Below are positions 27,323 to 39,511 of a stretch of 64,000 nucleotides of DNA, one piece after another. Position 1 is the stretch's first letter, and each line of letters starts with the position of its first letter. The translations under genes and the position numbers were made by a program. Below the pieces are notes generated by a model, which was given only the letters and a program-made list of their open reading frames with translations, ran no database searches and had not been told where the DNA came from. This DNA is from Acidobacteriales bacterium 59-55 (GTDB taxonomy: Bacteria > Acidobacteriota > Terriglobia > Terriglobales > Acidobacteriaceae): NCBI GenBank assembly GCA_001897435.1, contig MKSV01000004.1, positions 434,001 through 498,000 on the forward strand, in the 5' to 3' direction.

Positions 27323-28384
27323 CTATTTGGCTGGTGAGGAGGATGAGGGGCGAAGATCCTTCGCATCCTGTTTCAGGTGGGTAGCGAGTTCTTCGTACTG
27401 ATTGGTGGCAATGAAGTTCACTCCGGCTGCGATTGCTGCCTTCCAACGCAGAGTAACCGCTTCGCGCGAGCCGAAGTTGTAGCTCGATCCCCAACCCTGA
27501 TCCTCTGCCGGGGCAAATCCATCCAGCGCGTAGAAGCGCACCCAGTATCCCATTGCGTGAGCATGATCGACGAGCGAATGCAGCCGCTTGTTGTCGGCGG
27601 CGGTCCAGTCTCCAGCACGCGGCTCGCCGCCTTCTTCCACGGCATACCAGGAACTATTCCACCACCGCCGGTAGTTGGTGGGCTTTTCGTGCAGCAACTC
27701 TTCGGGTGTCACGGTCACGGCCCAATGCATTGCCTGCTCCTTCGTCATTCCCTTGGGCGTCGGGTGTGTGTGCGCGGAACCGAAGAGACGAAGGCGGGCA
27801 CCGACGGGGAGATCGTCATAAAAGACCTTCTGTTGTTCGTTGGCCTCTTCTGTAACCACCAGAATGGGCTTACGGTCGATCGGAGAGAGTTTGTTTGGAT
27901 CGCTCGTCTTCACCGCCGTCGAGAGCCAGGCCTCATGCTTGCCAAGCACCTGCCAGACAGCCTGAAGCAGTGCAGTCTGATTGTCTTTGAAATCGAAGTG
28001 CAGGACGATAAGCGGCCATTCGTTGCGCTTGTTCTCCGCGATAGCCTTTTCGACGACCGGGCTTACCTGTTTGAAGAAATAGTCTTCGAGCGTGGGTTCC
28101 TTGCCTGTCGGATGAGGCGTATGGGAGACGACTGCGCGTCCCTTGCCCGTGGCGGGATCGACGTACCAGGCAAGGTCCTGCTCGATGGAGACCGGAAAGC
28201 CCGAGTTAAGAGCGCGCTTGATGCGGTCGTTCCAATGGCCTTCGTAGGGGTAGCAGTTGTGCGCATCGAGTATGGGCTGATTGTGATTCAGAAAATTCAG
28301 ATCGGGGCCTTGTCCCAAAGCCAAAGAGGTAGACAAGGCGAGTGACATGAATAAAGCGACAAAGGAGGCGAATTTATGGCGCAT
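27323..28384 (-). CDS. Secreted PLC-like phosphodiesterase
   Basis: A protein of about 353 residues with a signal peptide ending near LALGQ. It has a PLC-like TIM-barrel pattern, with an early DAHNCYPYEG strand, EQDLAWY, and a His in VVSHTPHP. The C-terminal FIATNQYE strand resembles the last barrel strand of glycerophosphodiesterase and PI-PLC families. I start at 28384 because AAAAGGAA precedes it; the open frame extends to 28564. The substrate could be phosphatidylinositol, glycerophosphodiesters or related lipids. Its pairing with a histidine phosphatase supports phosphate scavenging. Confidence 0.7.
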   Translation of the reverse strand: MRHKFASFVALFMSLALSTSLALGQGPDLNFLNHNQPILDAHNCYPYEGHWNDRIKRALNSGFPVSIEQDLAWYVDPATGKGRAVVSHTPHPTGKEPTLEDYFFKQVSPVVEKAIAENKRNEWPLIVLHFDFKDNQTALLQAVWQVLGKHEAWLSTAVKTSDPNKLSPIDRKPILVVTEEANEQQKVFYDDLPVGARLRLFGSAHTHPTPKGMTKEQAMHWAVTVTPEELLHEKPTNYRRWWNSSWYAVEEGGEPRAGDWTAADNKRLHSLVDHAHAMGYWVRFYALDGFAPAEDQGWGSSYNFGSREAVTLRWKAAIAAGVNFIATNQYEELATHLKQDAKDLRPSSSSPAK

Positions 28385-28675
28385 GGTCAAATTCCTTTTC
28401 CGGTTACGCAAGGTGTACAAGACGCGACATAGCCATTCAACCATGCCATGGGGCTTTAGCGCTAACGGGATTCGATAAAACGATGATTGTGATTTGAAAG
28501 GACAGGAGACAAGATGCGTCTGGAGGACTTGATACCTGCAGCAACGGCCTCCGGAACGGAGCAATTGGTAGAGTGGTATCTAACATTTGTAGTCGTCCGG
28601 AGCCTGCAATGATCTCCGGGTGCTTCAGGTCTGACCGATTGAATGGAATACGAAAGATAAGAGGTCAATCACAAG

Positions 28676-29716
28676 ATGAAAGCGTTGGTGAAGTCCAGGG
28701 CACAGCGAGGCCTTTGGATCGAGGATGTTCCGGAGCCGCAGATCGGCATCAATGATGTCAAGATTCGCGTTCTTGCGACCGGTATCTGCGGAACGGACCT
28801 TCATATCTACGAGTGGGACGCATGGGCACAGAAGACCATCCCGGTTCCCCTCGTCATCGGGCACGAGTTCGTTGGCGAGATTGTGGAGACCGGCTCGAAC
28901 GTCACGGACTTTCATCCAGGCGATCGGGTCAGCGGAGAGGGGCACGTCGTTTGCGGCCGTTGCCGGAATTGTCTGGCAGGTAGACGTCATCTATGCGCGC
29001 ATACAGAAGGAGTCGGCGTAAGCCGTGCCGGCGCGTTTGCCGAATACATCGTCCTGCCGATGACTAATATCTGGCGTCACACCCCGGAGATACCGCTTGA
29101 TGTCGCGGCCATCTTCGATCCCTTTGGTAACGCTGTCCATACCGCGCTGTCTTTTCCAGTTCTTGGAGAAGATGTTCTCGTCACCGGCGCGGGTCCCATT
29201 GGAATCATGGCTGCGGCGGTTGCGCGCCATGCCGGAGCGCGAAACGTTGTCATCACCGACTTGAATCCATATCGTCTCGATCTCGCGAAGAAAGCGGCCA
29301 AGGTGACGGAGGCAGTCGACCCGCGAGAGACGACGCTCGATGCAGTGCAGAGCAAACTGGGGATGCAGGAGGGGTTCGACATCGGCCTGGAGATGTCGGG
29401 AAATCCTCACGCTTTCAGGGATATGCTGGCAAATCTCAGCCATGGAGCGAAGGTAGCGATGCTGGGCATCCCCTCTCCTTCGGAGATGTCGATTGACTGG
29501 GCCAGGGTCATCTTCAATCAACTCACTCTCCGCGGTATCTATGGCCGGGAGATGTACGAGACGTGGTACAAGATGACGGTGATGCTCGAGTCCGGGCTCG
29601 ATATCAGCGAGGTCATTACGCATCGCTTTCCGTGGAATGAATTTGAGTCGGGCTTCGATGTGATGAGGTCCGGCAACTCCGGAAAGGTGATCCTTGATTG
29701 GCAGGCTGCTGGATGA
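28676..29716 (+). CDS. tdh: L-threonine 3-dehydrogenase
   Basis: Zinc-dependent medium-chain dehydrogenase of 346 residues that oxidises threonine to 2-amino-3-ketobutyrate with NAD. Visible are the catalytic zinc site in [13 protein letters not shown] and GHEFVGE, the structural four-cysteine loop [15 protein letters not shown], and the Rossmann motif [12 protein letters not shown]. The next gene, kbl, encodes the enzyme for the following step, so product identity is well supported by context. Confidence 0.96.
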   Translation: MKALVKSRAQRGLWIEDVPEPQIGINDVKIRVLATGICGTDLHIYEWDAWAQKTIPVPLVIGHEFVGEIVETGSNVTDFHPGDRVSGEGHVVCGRCRNCLAGRRHLCAHTEGVGVSRAGAFAEYIVLPMTNIWRHTPEIPLDVAAIFDPFGNAVHTALSFPVLGEDVLVTGAGPIGIMAAAVARHAGARNVVITDLNPYRLDLAKKAAKVTEAVDPRETTLDAVQSKLGMQEGFDIGLEMSGNPHAFRDMLANLSHGAKVAMLGIPSPSEMSIDWARVIFNQLTLRGIYGREMYETWYKMTVMLESGLDISEVITHRFPWNEFESGFDVMRSGNSGKVILDWQAAG

Positions 29717-29764
29717 GATGACCCATCTGCGAGTTTTAGCATCGCAACAGGGAAGGAGATTCGC

Positions 29765-30973
29765 TTGAGTACAACACCCCGCAATCCTCTTGCACATCTT
29801 ACGCAAGAGCTCGCCACGCTGCGAAGCAACGGAACCTACTTTGAACTTCGGATTCTTGAGGACGAGCAGGCTGCCGTCTGTGTCTATGATGGCAAGCGAG
29901 TCATCAATCTCGCCTCAAACAACTATCTGGGATTCGCCAATCACCCAAAGCTTCGCGAGGCGGCAATCGCGGCAGTTCGAAAGTATGGCGTTGGGTCGGG
30001 AGCTGTCCGGACCATCGCCGGGACCATGCGTATCCACATGGAACTCGAAGAGAAGATTGCCCGATTCAAGGACGTTGAAGCCTGCGTCGTCTTTCAATCT
30101 GGATTCGCGGCAAATGCTGGTACTGTCTCTTCTGTCCTCGGTCGAGAGGACTTTATCATCTCGGATGAACTAAATCACGCCAGCATCATCGACGGAGCGC
30201 GGCTCTCACGCGCAAAGATAAAGGTCTTTCGCCATAAGGATGTCGCACACGCTGAAGAGTTGCTGCAGGAAGTACAGAATGAGCCGGGAAGGAAGCTGAT
30301 TATCACCGATGGCGTGTTTTCGATGGATGGCGATATCGGTCCTGTAGATAGGCTCTGCGCCCTCGCTGAAAAATACGAAGCCATTATGATGGTCGACGAT
30401 GCCCACGCCTCAGGCGTGTTAGGCCGCAACGGCAGAGGCAGCGTGGATCACTTTCATTGCCACGGCAAGGTGGACATCCAGGTAGGAACACTCTCAAAGG
30501 CGATTGGAGCGCTTGGCGGATACGTTTGCGGTTCGCGCGATCTGATCGACTATCTGCGCCACCGTGCCAGACCTTTCCTCTTTTCTACTTCGCACCCGCC
30601 TTCAGTGGCGGCTACCTGCATTGCCGCATTCGATCTGCTCGAACAGGAGCCCGAACGCATCGAGAGGCTCTGGGACAATACTCGTTATCTGAAAAAGGGC
30701 TTTGAAGCAGCCGGCTTCGATGTTGGAGGAAGGACGACGCCGGCCAGTGAGAGTCCCATTACGCCCATCATCATTGGAGATAGTGCAAAGACCATGGAGT
30801 TTAGCCGGCGCTTGTTTGATGTGGGCGTTATGGCAACGGGGATCGTCTTTCCAACCGTGCCGGAAGGAAAGGCTAGGATACGCACTATTGTCACGAGCGA
30901 GCATACGCAGGGACAGATGGACGAGGCCTTGGATAAGTTCGTGCGCGTCGGTAAAGAGATGTCAATTCTATGA
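29765..30973 (+). CDS. kbl: 2-amino-3-ketobutyrate CoA ligase (glycine C-acetyltransferase)
   Basis: PLP enzyme of the alpha-oxoamine synthase family, 402 residues, splitting 2-amino-3-ketobutyrate with CoA into glycine and acetyl-CoA. The PLP-lysine motif is TLSKAIGALGGY, with FQSGFAANAG and DDAHASGVLG upstream. It starts at TTG (29765), supported by GGAAGGAG six bases before. It lies 48 bases after tdh and completes the threonine degradation pathway. It ends nine bases before a convergent TonB receptor gene. Confidence 0.95.
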   Translation: MSTTPRNPLAHLTQELATLRSNGTYFELRILEDEQAAVCVYDGKRVINLASNNYLGFANHPKLREAAIAAVRKYGVGSGAVRTIAGTMRIHMELEEKIARFKDVEACVVFQSGFAANAGTVSSVLGREDFIISDELNHASIIDGARLSRAKIKVFRHKDVAHAEELLQEVQNEPGRKLIITDGVFSMDGDIGPVDRLCALAEKYEAIMMVDDAHASGVLGRNGRGSVDHFHCHGKVDIQVGTLSKAIGALGGYVCGSRDLIDYLRHRARPFLFSTSHPPSVAATCIAAFDLLEQEPERIERLWDNTRYLKKGFEAAGFDVGGRTTPASESPITPIIIGDSAKTMEFSRRLFDVGVMATGIVFPTVPEGKARIRTIVTSEHTQGQMDEALDKFVRVGKEMSIL

Positions 30974-30982
30974 CGTTGGCAG

Positions 30983-33715
30983 CTAGAGGTGGAAGCTGAC
31001 GCGGAGGCCACCGAAGACGGTGAAGGGAGCGCCAGGCGACAGGAACGTAGTATTCCGCAAGGGATACTGGGTGTCGCCATGGTACTTCACGGAAGGGAAT
31101 GGGCGCGGGGTAAAGACTCCATTCGCATCGTAGGGCGTAGCTCCGAGCTGGGCGGCGGTGGCGTAGTGGTTGTTGAAGAGGTTATTCATCTGCACGAAGA
31201 GTTGCAGGTTCCGTGTCACTTGGTACCGGCCTCCCAGATTGGCAATCGCATACGCATCGGTTGAGCCGACACCAAGATAGTAGATGCCGTCGGGCTTATG
31301 CTGATTGTTCTCATTGCCGCGAGCGAAGGTGCCTGACGTCGAGGTGATATTGAAGAGGACCGCCGCTTTGCTGACGGGTTTATAGTCCGCATTGAACTTG
31401 AAGATGTGTTGCGGGGTCTGGGGCAGACGATTGCCGGGCGAGATAGTGATGTCGCCTTCAAGACCAGAGAAGCCGTCCTGCGCGGCATTGTTGGAGCTAT
31501 TGCTGGAGCCGTCGACCTCTCCGCTGGAGCCGTAGGTGGCTGCGAGAAAAGTGTAGTCGGCACTGAGGTCAAATGGGTGACGCTGATAGTCGATCGAGGC
31601 CTCGATTCCCTTACGGATCGTCTTGCCGAAGTTGGTGAAGTATCCGAAGCCAGTCTGCTCCGACGCGATAAAGAGCAGGTCGTTGGAGTTCTGGCCGCGG
31701 AAGAAGCCTGCGGACCATTGCAGCCGGCCCTCAAGGCGGCTGCGAATGCCGGCTTCGACTGTGCGGGAGACGACCTGAGCGAGCGGCGGATCGCTGACCA
31801 GCGCATTGGGCAGATTGCAGGGAAAGTCAGGATCGGCGCAACCGAGTTCAATCGACGTGGGAGCGCGGTTGCTCTCGCTGTAGTCGCCGTAAAAGGTATA
31901 GAGGCGGCCCGGACTATAGGTGAAGCCGATGGCCGGGTTGAAGCGCTGGAACGTATTGACGGCGGTGAGGGTTCCGCGGGCGCGACTGGCGGGCAGACGG
32001 TCCACGTTATTGACATTGGTGCGGTTGTAGCGGCCCGAAGCGGTGATCGTCCACTGGCCGAGAGTTAAGGTATCCGTGGCATAGAAGCTTGGAGTATTGA
32101 CGACACCGTGCAGATTGACGCGGGTATCGAAGGGTAGGTCATCGACCTCCGTCGAACCGTCGGCATAGGTTGGGATGCCGGTCACCGTCTTGCCACCGGG
32201 ATTGAGGTAGCCGAGTTGAGAGAGTTGTGAGTAGGTCAGTGAACTGTGGTCCCAGGACGCTCCAAAGGCGAAGCGATTGCGAGCGGTGCGGTAGGAGACA
32301 AGGCCCGAGAGTCCGTAGTTGTGCTGCTTGTTCTGGGTGTTGGTGATGACACCGGTGCACTTTTCGCCCGGCTCATCTCCTTCAAGACCCTGGGCAATGC
32401 AGCGCCAGTAGGGATAGGGTTCGGTGGTGGGGTCGCCGTCGGTGGGAAAACCGGTATAGCCAGCGGCGGTGAGGGCCGCAATGTCAGCAGAACTGAGCTT
32501 ATAGAGCGACTGGTCGAAGGAGTCGTCGTTGATATCGCCATTGGTGGTATCGGCGCGTATGTAGCGGAAGTATGCGTTGCCGGACAGAGTGAGGCGGTCT
32601 GAAAGCTCATGGGTGGCGTTGAAGGTCAGCGACGGGTTGTGGTTCCATGTAGTATCCGGGATGGTGTAGACGCTGTTGTATTTTTTGGCGAGAGCGCGGA
32701 AGTCCTGGGCGCCGTTACCGGTGAGGTTGTTCTGAGAATAGATGCCAGAGAGGGAGAGCATGGTCTTTCCGAATATGTAGCCCAGCTTGGCAAAAGACTG
32801 GCGGACGCTTGAAGGAGAGAACTCTCGCCATCCGTCTTCATGGTAGAGATTTCCGGCGATGAACCAGTCGAGGCCGCGCGAGTTGGATCCCCCGTATTCC
32901 CCCTGCATGGCGCGACGGCCGTATGCGCCGCCGGTGGCCTGGACGCTGAGGCCGGAGTTGGTAAAACCGCTCTTGGTGCGAAGGGCGAGAGCGCCGCCGA
33001 GGGAGTTAAGCCCGTAAAGCGGATTGGCGCCGGGGATCAGTTCTATGTCCTCGATGGCAACGGTGGGGATCAGATCCCAGGAGACGACATCGCCGAAGGG
33101 TTGATTCTGACGGACTCCGTCAAGATAGACAGAGAGGCCCTGGGGAGTGCCAAGCAGAGGGGAAGCCGTATAGCCGCGGTAGTTGACGTCAGGCTGAAAA
33201 GGGTTGTTCTGGTTCTCGTTGATGTAGACGCCATTGATACGTTTATTGAGCGTGTCAGCAAGGTCGAGGGCATTCGAGTCCTGAATCTGCTGGGCGGTCA
33301 CTCCCTGGACGGGGACCGGAATCTGGTCGGCGGGCTGGTCGGCGCGGCCAATCGGAGTTTCTGAGAAGACCGTGACGGACGATGAGATGGAAGAGATGGC
33401 AAGAGTGACGTTTTGAGCAACGGGTTCACTGGAGCGAACCTCGATGACTCGATTCTCAGCCGCGAATCCATTGCGAAAGAGCTGAAGTTGGTAGCGGCCG
33501 AAGGCCAGGTGGGAGAAGTTGCGCAGCCCCGCAGCATCCGTAGAGAACTGCTGCAGGTAGTGCGGACCTGAGAGAGTGCCGGCAGTGCGGAGACCGGCGC
33601 CTGAGGAATCTTTCACCTGGAGGTGGATGCTGCCGACGCCCTGGGCACTGCCAAAGCAGGGAGAGAATACTAGAAACAGAAATACGAAAAAGCGGGACAG
33701 AGACAAAAGACGCAT
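30983..33715 (-). CDS. TonB-dependent receptor with N-terminal carboxypeptidase-regulatory-like domain
   Basis: A 910-residue outer-membrane receptor with a signal peptide (ending GSAQG) and a short regulatory-like beta domain. A recognisable plug spans about residues 130-245 (VPVQGVTAQQIQDSNALDLADTL in part, VYLDGVRQNQPFGDVV, LYGLNSLGGALALRTK). The beta-barrel ends in the motif FGGLRVSFHL. It is a more classical siderophore/nutrient type than the Oar-like receptor at 14713. It is divergent from an ECF sigma/anti-sigma pair 200 bases away. The ligand cannot be read from sequence; I see no cobalamin or Fur box at its start. Confidence 0.9.
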   Translation of the reverse strand: MRLLSLSRFFVFLFLVFSPCFGSAQGVGSIHLQVKDSSGAGLRTAGTLSGPHYLQQFSTDAAGLRNFSHLAFGRYQLQLFRNGFAAENRVIEVRSSEPVAQNVTLAISSISSSVTVFSETPIGRADQPADQIPVPVQGVTAQQIQDSNALDLADTLNKRINGVYINENQNNPFQPDVNYRGYTASPLLGTPQGLSVYLDGVRQNQPFGDVVSWDLIPTVAIEDIELIPGANPLYGLNSLGGALALRTKSGFTNSGLSVQATGGAYGRRAMQGEYGGSNSRGLDWFIAGNLYHEDGWREFSPSSVRQSFAKLGYIFGKTMLSLSGIYSQNNLTGNGAQDFRALAKKYNSVYTIPDTTWNHNPSLTFNATHELSDRLTLSGNAYFRYIRADTTNGDINDDSFDQSLYKLSSADIAALTAAGYTGFPTDGDPTTEPYPYWRCIAQGLEGDEPGEKCTGVITNTQNKQHNYGLSGLVSYRTARNRFAFGASWDHSSLTYSQLSQLGYLNPGGKTVTGIPTYADGSTEVDDLPFDTRVNLHGVVNTPSFYATDTLTLGQWTITASGRYNRTNVNNVDRLPASRARGTLTAVNTFQRFNPAIGFTYSPGRLYTFYGDYSESNRAPTSIELGCADPDFPCNLPNALVSDPPLAQVVSRTVEAGIRSRLEGRLQWSAGFFRGQNSNDLLFIASEQTGFGYFTNFGKTIRKGIEASIDYQRHPFDLSADYTFLAATYGSSGEVDGSSNSSNNAAQDGFSGLEGDITISPGNRLPQTPQHIFKFNADYKPVSKAAVLFNITSTSGTFARGNENNQHKPDGIYYLGVGSTDAYAIANLGGRYQVTRNLQLFVQMNNLFNNHYATAAQLGATPYDANGVFTPRPFPSVKYHGDTQYPLRNTTFLSPGAPFTVFGGLRVSFHL

Positions 33716-33915
33716 GGCACCTTGGCGCGGCCAGCGGTGGCTCGCGTAAAAAACAGAGTAATGAAGGCCGGAGAACGTAAATCCCTGGCACTGAGTGTGT
33801 ATTATTTCGAGCTTCTATGGAGATATTCCCAAAGCACAGGTTTTGTTCAACCTTTTTAAATTTTGCGGGAATGGCACGCAGGATGAAGATTCATGAATAA
33901 TGAGCATTCAAGGTG

Positions 33916-34491
33916 ATGGATCTCTTACTTGCAAATTCGGTGGCGGAACTCTCGGCTATAACGGAAGATCTGGGAGCTAAGGAAGCCACGCCCCTGCTTG
34001 AGGATGAGCTGCTGGCCATGTATGACGATCTGTGGAGGCCTCTGCTGCGCTACGCAGTCTCTTTCGGATTGCCGGTGCAGGACGGAGAGGATGTTATCCA
34101 GGAGACTTTCCTGGCGCTATTCCGGCACTTGCAGAGTGGGCGGCCACGGCAGAATCTGCGCAGTTGGGTCTTCCGGGTCACACATAATCAGGCGCTCAAG
34201 CGGCGCATGCAGCAGAAGAGTGAGATATGGCTGGCGGAGGCAGAAGAGAGACCCCTCGTGGACTGCGATCCCGCTCCCGGGCCAGAGGGCTCGCTGTTAT
34301 TCCGGGAGCGGCAGGATCGGTTGCGCCGGGTAGTGCAAGCCCTGTCCACGAACGATCAGGCCTGTCTTCGGCTGCGGGCTGAGGGTTTACGCTATCGCGA
34401 GATCGCCGAAATTGTTGGAATTTCACTGGGCTCGGTATCGAATTCGCTGTCTCGTTCGCTCGAACGGCTGGAACGAATGGACAGGAGGTAA
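33916..34491 (+). CDS. ECF-type RNA polymerase sigma factor
   Basis: A sigma-70 family protein of about 191 residues with region 2 (DGEDVIQETFLALFRHLQ) and region 4 (EGLRYREIAEIVGISLGSVSNSL in part), and no regions 1 or 3. GTG at 33913 and ATG at 33916 are adjacent possible starts. The next gene, an anti-sigma factor, starts three bases after its stop, and that gene's ribosome binding site (AGGAGG) overlaps the end of this one, so they are translationally coupled. It may direct transcription of the divergent TonB receptor; I did not find a promoter motif to prove this. Confidence 0.9.
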   Translation: MDLLLANSVAELSAITEDLGAKEATPLLEDELLAMYDDLWRPLLRYAVSFGLPVQDGEDVIQETFLALFRHLQSGRPRQNLRSWVFRVTHNQALKRRMQQKSEIWLAEAEERPLVDCDPAPGPEGSLLFRERQDRLRRVVQALSTNDQACLRLRAEGLRYREIAEIVGISLGSVSNSLSRSLERLERMDRR

Positions 34492-34494
34492 GTG

Positions 34495-35334
34495 ATGAGC
34501 ATCGACCAACAACACCTGACGCGTGAAGAGCTGCTGCTGTTTATGGATGGAGAGATGGACGACAAAGCGGCGACGCAGGCGGGTGTTCATCTGGCGCGAT
34601 GCAGGGAATGCTCCATGGCTCTGGAGAGGGTCGAAGAGTCCATGAAGAAGTTAGACGCACTCTACCGCGCCGAAAATTTACATGCAAGTGAAGGGGAGAG
34701 GCAGCGGTCGCTCTTGCAGGCGCGGTTGCGGCAAGAGACGAAAGAACGCAGCCTGCGATGGTGGCAGTCGCCGCTGCTGCAGCCGATGACCTACGCCGCG
34801 GCCGCGCTGCTGGTGGCTATTCTGAGTGTGGGATTGATTCAGCGTCACGCCATGGAGCAGAGCGGCTATTCGGCAGGCAAACTGGTTCCGAACCCGAAGT
34901 TTACGCCCGGAGCCACGAGACAGGTTGCTTATGAAGAGATTTGCCCGGCCCAGAATGATGATAAGGATCCCGCAGTGCCGACGAGTATGCAGCAGGCCGT
35001 GTTCAAGGAATATAGAGTGCGGAGAAGCGCTCGGGCACACGAGTTCCAGGTTGATTATCTGATCAACCCTCAATTAGGCGGGACCGGCGAGATTCGCAAT
35101 CTATGGCCGCAGCCCTATGGACCGACCTTGTGGAATGCACATGCCAAAGATGATCTTGAGGACCGCTTGCATCAGATGGTCTGCAACCGGGAGATCGGTA
35201 TCTCCGAAGCGCAGCATGAGCTCGCAACAAACTGGATTGCCGCTTACAAGAAGTACTTCAATACGCAAACTCCCCTTCGTAAAGAGGCAGCTCTCGCAGC
35301 CGTCCGCGACGATGAAGCCTGGATGCAGCGATAG
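34495..35334 (+). CDS. Anti-sigma factor with zinc finger, membrane helix and HNH-like C-terminal domain
   Basis: A 279-residue predicted inner-membrane protein. The N-terminal anti-sigma zinc finger has His32, Cys36 and Cys39 (HLARCREC), and a membrane helix spans about residues 99-116. The C-terminal part (about 184-255) has the pattern VDYLINPQLGGTGEIRNLWP and later WNAHAKDDLE, which resembles a small HNH-like family in which the first motif usually reads DHLI. Here the key His is Tyr188, so nuclease activity is unlikely. By topology this domain should face the periplasm. The ATG at 34495 is chosen because AGGAGG lies six bases upstream. Confidence 0.78.
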   Translation: MSIDQQHLTREELLLFMDGEMDDKAATQAGVHLARCRECSMALERVEESMKKLDALYRAENLHASEGERQRSLLQARLRQETKERSLRWWQSPLLQPMTYAAAALLVAILSVGLIQRHAMEQSGYSAGKLVPNPKFTPGATRQVAYEEICPAQNDDKDPAVPTSMQQAVFKEYRVRRSARAHEFQVDYLINPQLGGTGEIRNLWPQPYGPTLWNAHAKDDLEDRLHQMVCNREIGISEAQHELATNWIAAYKKYFNTQTPLRKEAALAAVRDDEAWMQR

Positions 35335-35381
35335 ATCGTGCATCCACCACGTCAAAAATGGGCAACGGAAGCGAGCCGCTC

Positions 35382-36506
35382 TCAGTCCCAGGCGAGCGAG
35401 CCGCCGCTCTGATACTCGATCACACGGGTTTCGAAGAAATTCTTCTCTTTCTTCAGGTCCATTGCTTCACTCATCCAGAGAAAAGGGTTGTCGGTCTCCG
35501 CGAATACCGGTGTCAATCCGAGCTGGACGCAACGGCGATTTGCGATGAAGTGCATATATTGTTCGCAAAGCGCTGCACCAAGTCCCAGGAAGCCATTTGG
35601 CATCGTATCGCGACCATAGGCTGCCTCAAGCTCGGCAGCCGAGCGGAGCATGCCGCGGACCTCTTCCTGAAACTCGTCGCTCCACAGATGTGAATTCTCG
35701 GCCTTAATCTTATTGATGACGTCGATACCGAAGTTCAAGTGAATGCTCTCATCGCGCAGAATGTACTGATACTGCTCCGCAATGCCTGTCATCTTGTTGC
35801 GGCGACCGAGCGATAGAATCTGCGCGAACCCGGTGTAAAACCACATGCCTTCAAAGACCACATAAAAGGCGATCAGATCGCGAAGAAACGCACGGTCGTT
35901 GACCTCGGTGCCGGTATGGAACGCAGGGTCAGAGAGATGCTGGGTATATTTGATTGCCCATGCCGCCTTCTCCGTAATTGATGGCACCTCACGATACATG
36001 TTGAAGAGTTCGCCTTCGTCCAAACCCAGACTCTCCACGACGTACTGGAAGGTATGCGTGTGCACGGCTTCCTCGAATGCCTGGCGAAGCAGATACTGCC
36101 TGCACTCGGGATTAGTGAGATGGCGGTAGATGGCTAGCACGATGTTATTGGCGACCAGAGACTCGGAGGCCGCGAAGAAGCCCAGGTTTCGCTTGATCGC
36201 GCGACGCTCGTCCGGTGTCAGTCCATTCGGACTCTTCCATAGTGCAATGTCGGCCTGCATCGAGATCTCTGTCGGCATCCAGTGGTTGTTGCAGGCAGCA
36301 AGGTACTTTTCCCAGGCCCAACGATATTTCAGTGGAAGAAGCTGATTGACGTCTGCACGGCAATTGATCATTGCCTTGTCGTCGACGCGCACTCGCGCGG
36401 CTCCACGCGCGATCTCTCCCAGGCCGGCGACATCGACGGCTTCGCTCTCTTCCTGCACCCTTGTGACTTCTTCCTCGGTCTCAGCCCAATTCAACACACT
36501 CATCAT
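35382..36506 (-). CDS. nrdB: Ribonucleotide reductase R2 subunit, class Ic type (Tyr replaced by Phe)
   Basis: Small, dimetal-cofactor subunit of aerobic ribonucleoside-diphosphate reductase, 374 residues. Metal ligands are visible at Glu146 and His149 in [10 protein letters not shown] and at [10 protein letters not shown]. The position of the radical-carrying Tyr in class Ia enzymes is Phe153. The same substitution and nearly the same surrounding residues occur in the Chlamydia trachomatis enzyme, which uses a Mn(IV)/Fe(III) cofactor. Tyr155, which matches the chlamydial electron-relay Tyr129, is kept. The C-terminal tail should bind R1. It lies 30 bases after nrdA in one operon. Confidence 0.93.
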   Translation of the reverse strand: MMSVLNWAETEEEVTRVQEESEAVDVAGLGEIARGAARVRVDDKAMINCRADVNQLLPLKYRWAWEKYLAACNNHWMPTEISMQADIALWKSPNGLTPDERRAIKRNLGFFAASESLVANNIVLAIYRHLTNPECRQYLLRQAFEEAVHTHTFQYVVESLGLDEGELFNMYREVPSITEKAAWAIKYTQHLSDPAFHTGTEVNDRAFLRDLIAFYVVFEGMWFYTGFAQILSLGRRNKMTGIAEQYQYILRDESIHLNFGIDVINKIKAENSHLWSDEFQEEVRGMLRSAAELEAAYGRDTMPNGFLGLGAALCEQYMHFIANRRCVQLGLTPVFAETDNPFLWMSEAMDLKKEKNFFETRVIEYQSGGSLAWD

Positions 36507-36536
36507 GATTCCTTTCCGGTTTTGCTTCGTGATTGA

Positions 36537-39395
<2,859 letters not shown>

Positions 39396-39402
39396 GGTGC
39401 GT

Positions 39403-39433
39403 CTCCCTGGCCTCGGAAAGCGGAACGAGGGAG
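39403..39433 (-). promoter_or_regulatory. Possible Shine-Dalgarno-sequestering hairpin before nrdA
   Basis: On the minus strand CTCCCT (39428-39433) is complementary to AGGGAG (39403-39408), which is the nrdA ribosome binding site. The stem could hide the site when the upstream cobalamin aptamer is occupied, giving translational control. Six base pairs only; an inference. Confidence 0.4.
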
Positions 39434-39511
39434 CAGGGTGCGTGCATGGATCGATGCACAAGTGCAGAAGCCCTGGCCACCTCGCCCCCCCTCGGAGGCG
39501 CTAGCGAATAT

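Noticed and set aside
30983-33715. Second TonB receptor as a cobalamin transporter
   Set aside because: No B12 riboswitch lies before it and no btu-type gene is adjacent; the only cobalamin aptamer in the window is before nrdA.
39396-39461. 22-codon upstream extension of nrdA
   Set aside because: Falls in the riboswitch expression platform, lacks a ribosome binding site and does not look like R1 sequence.
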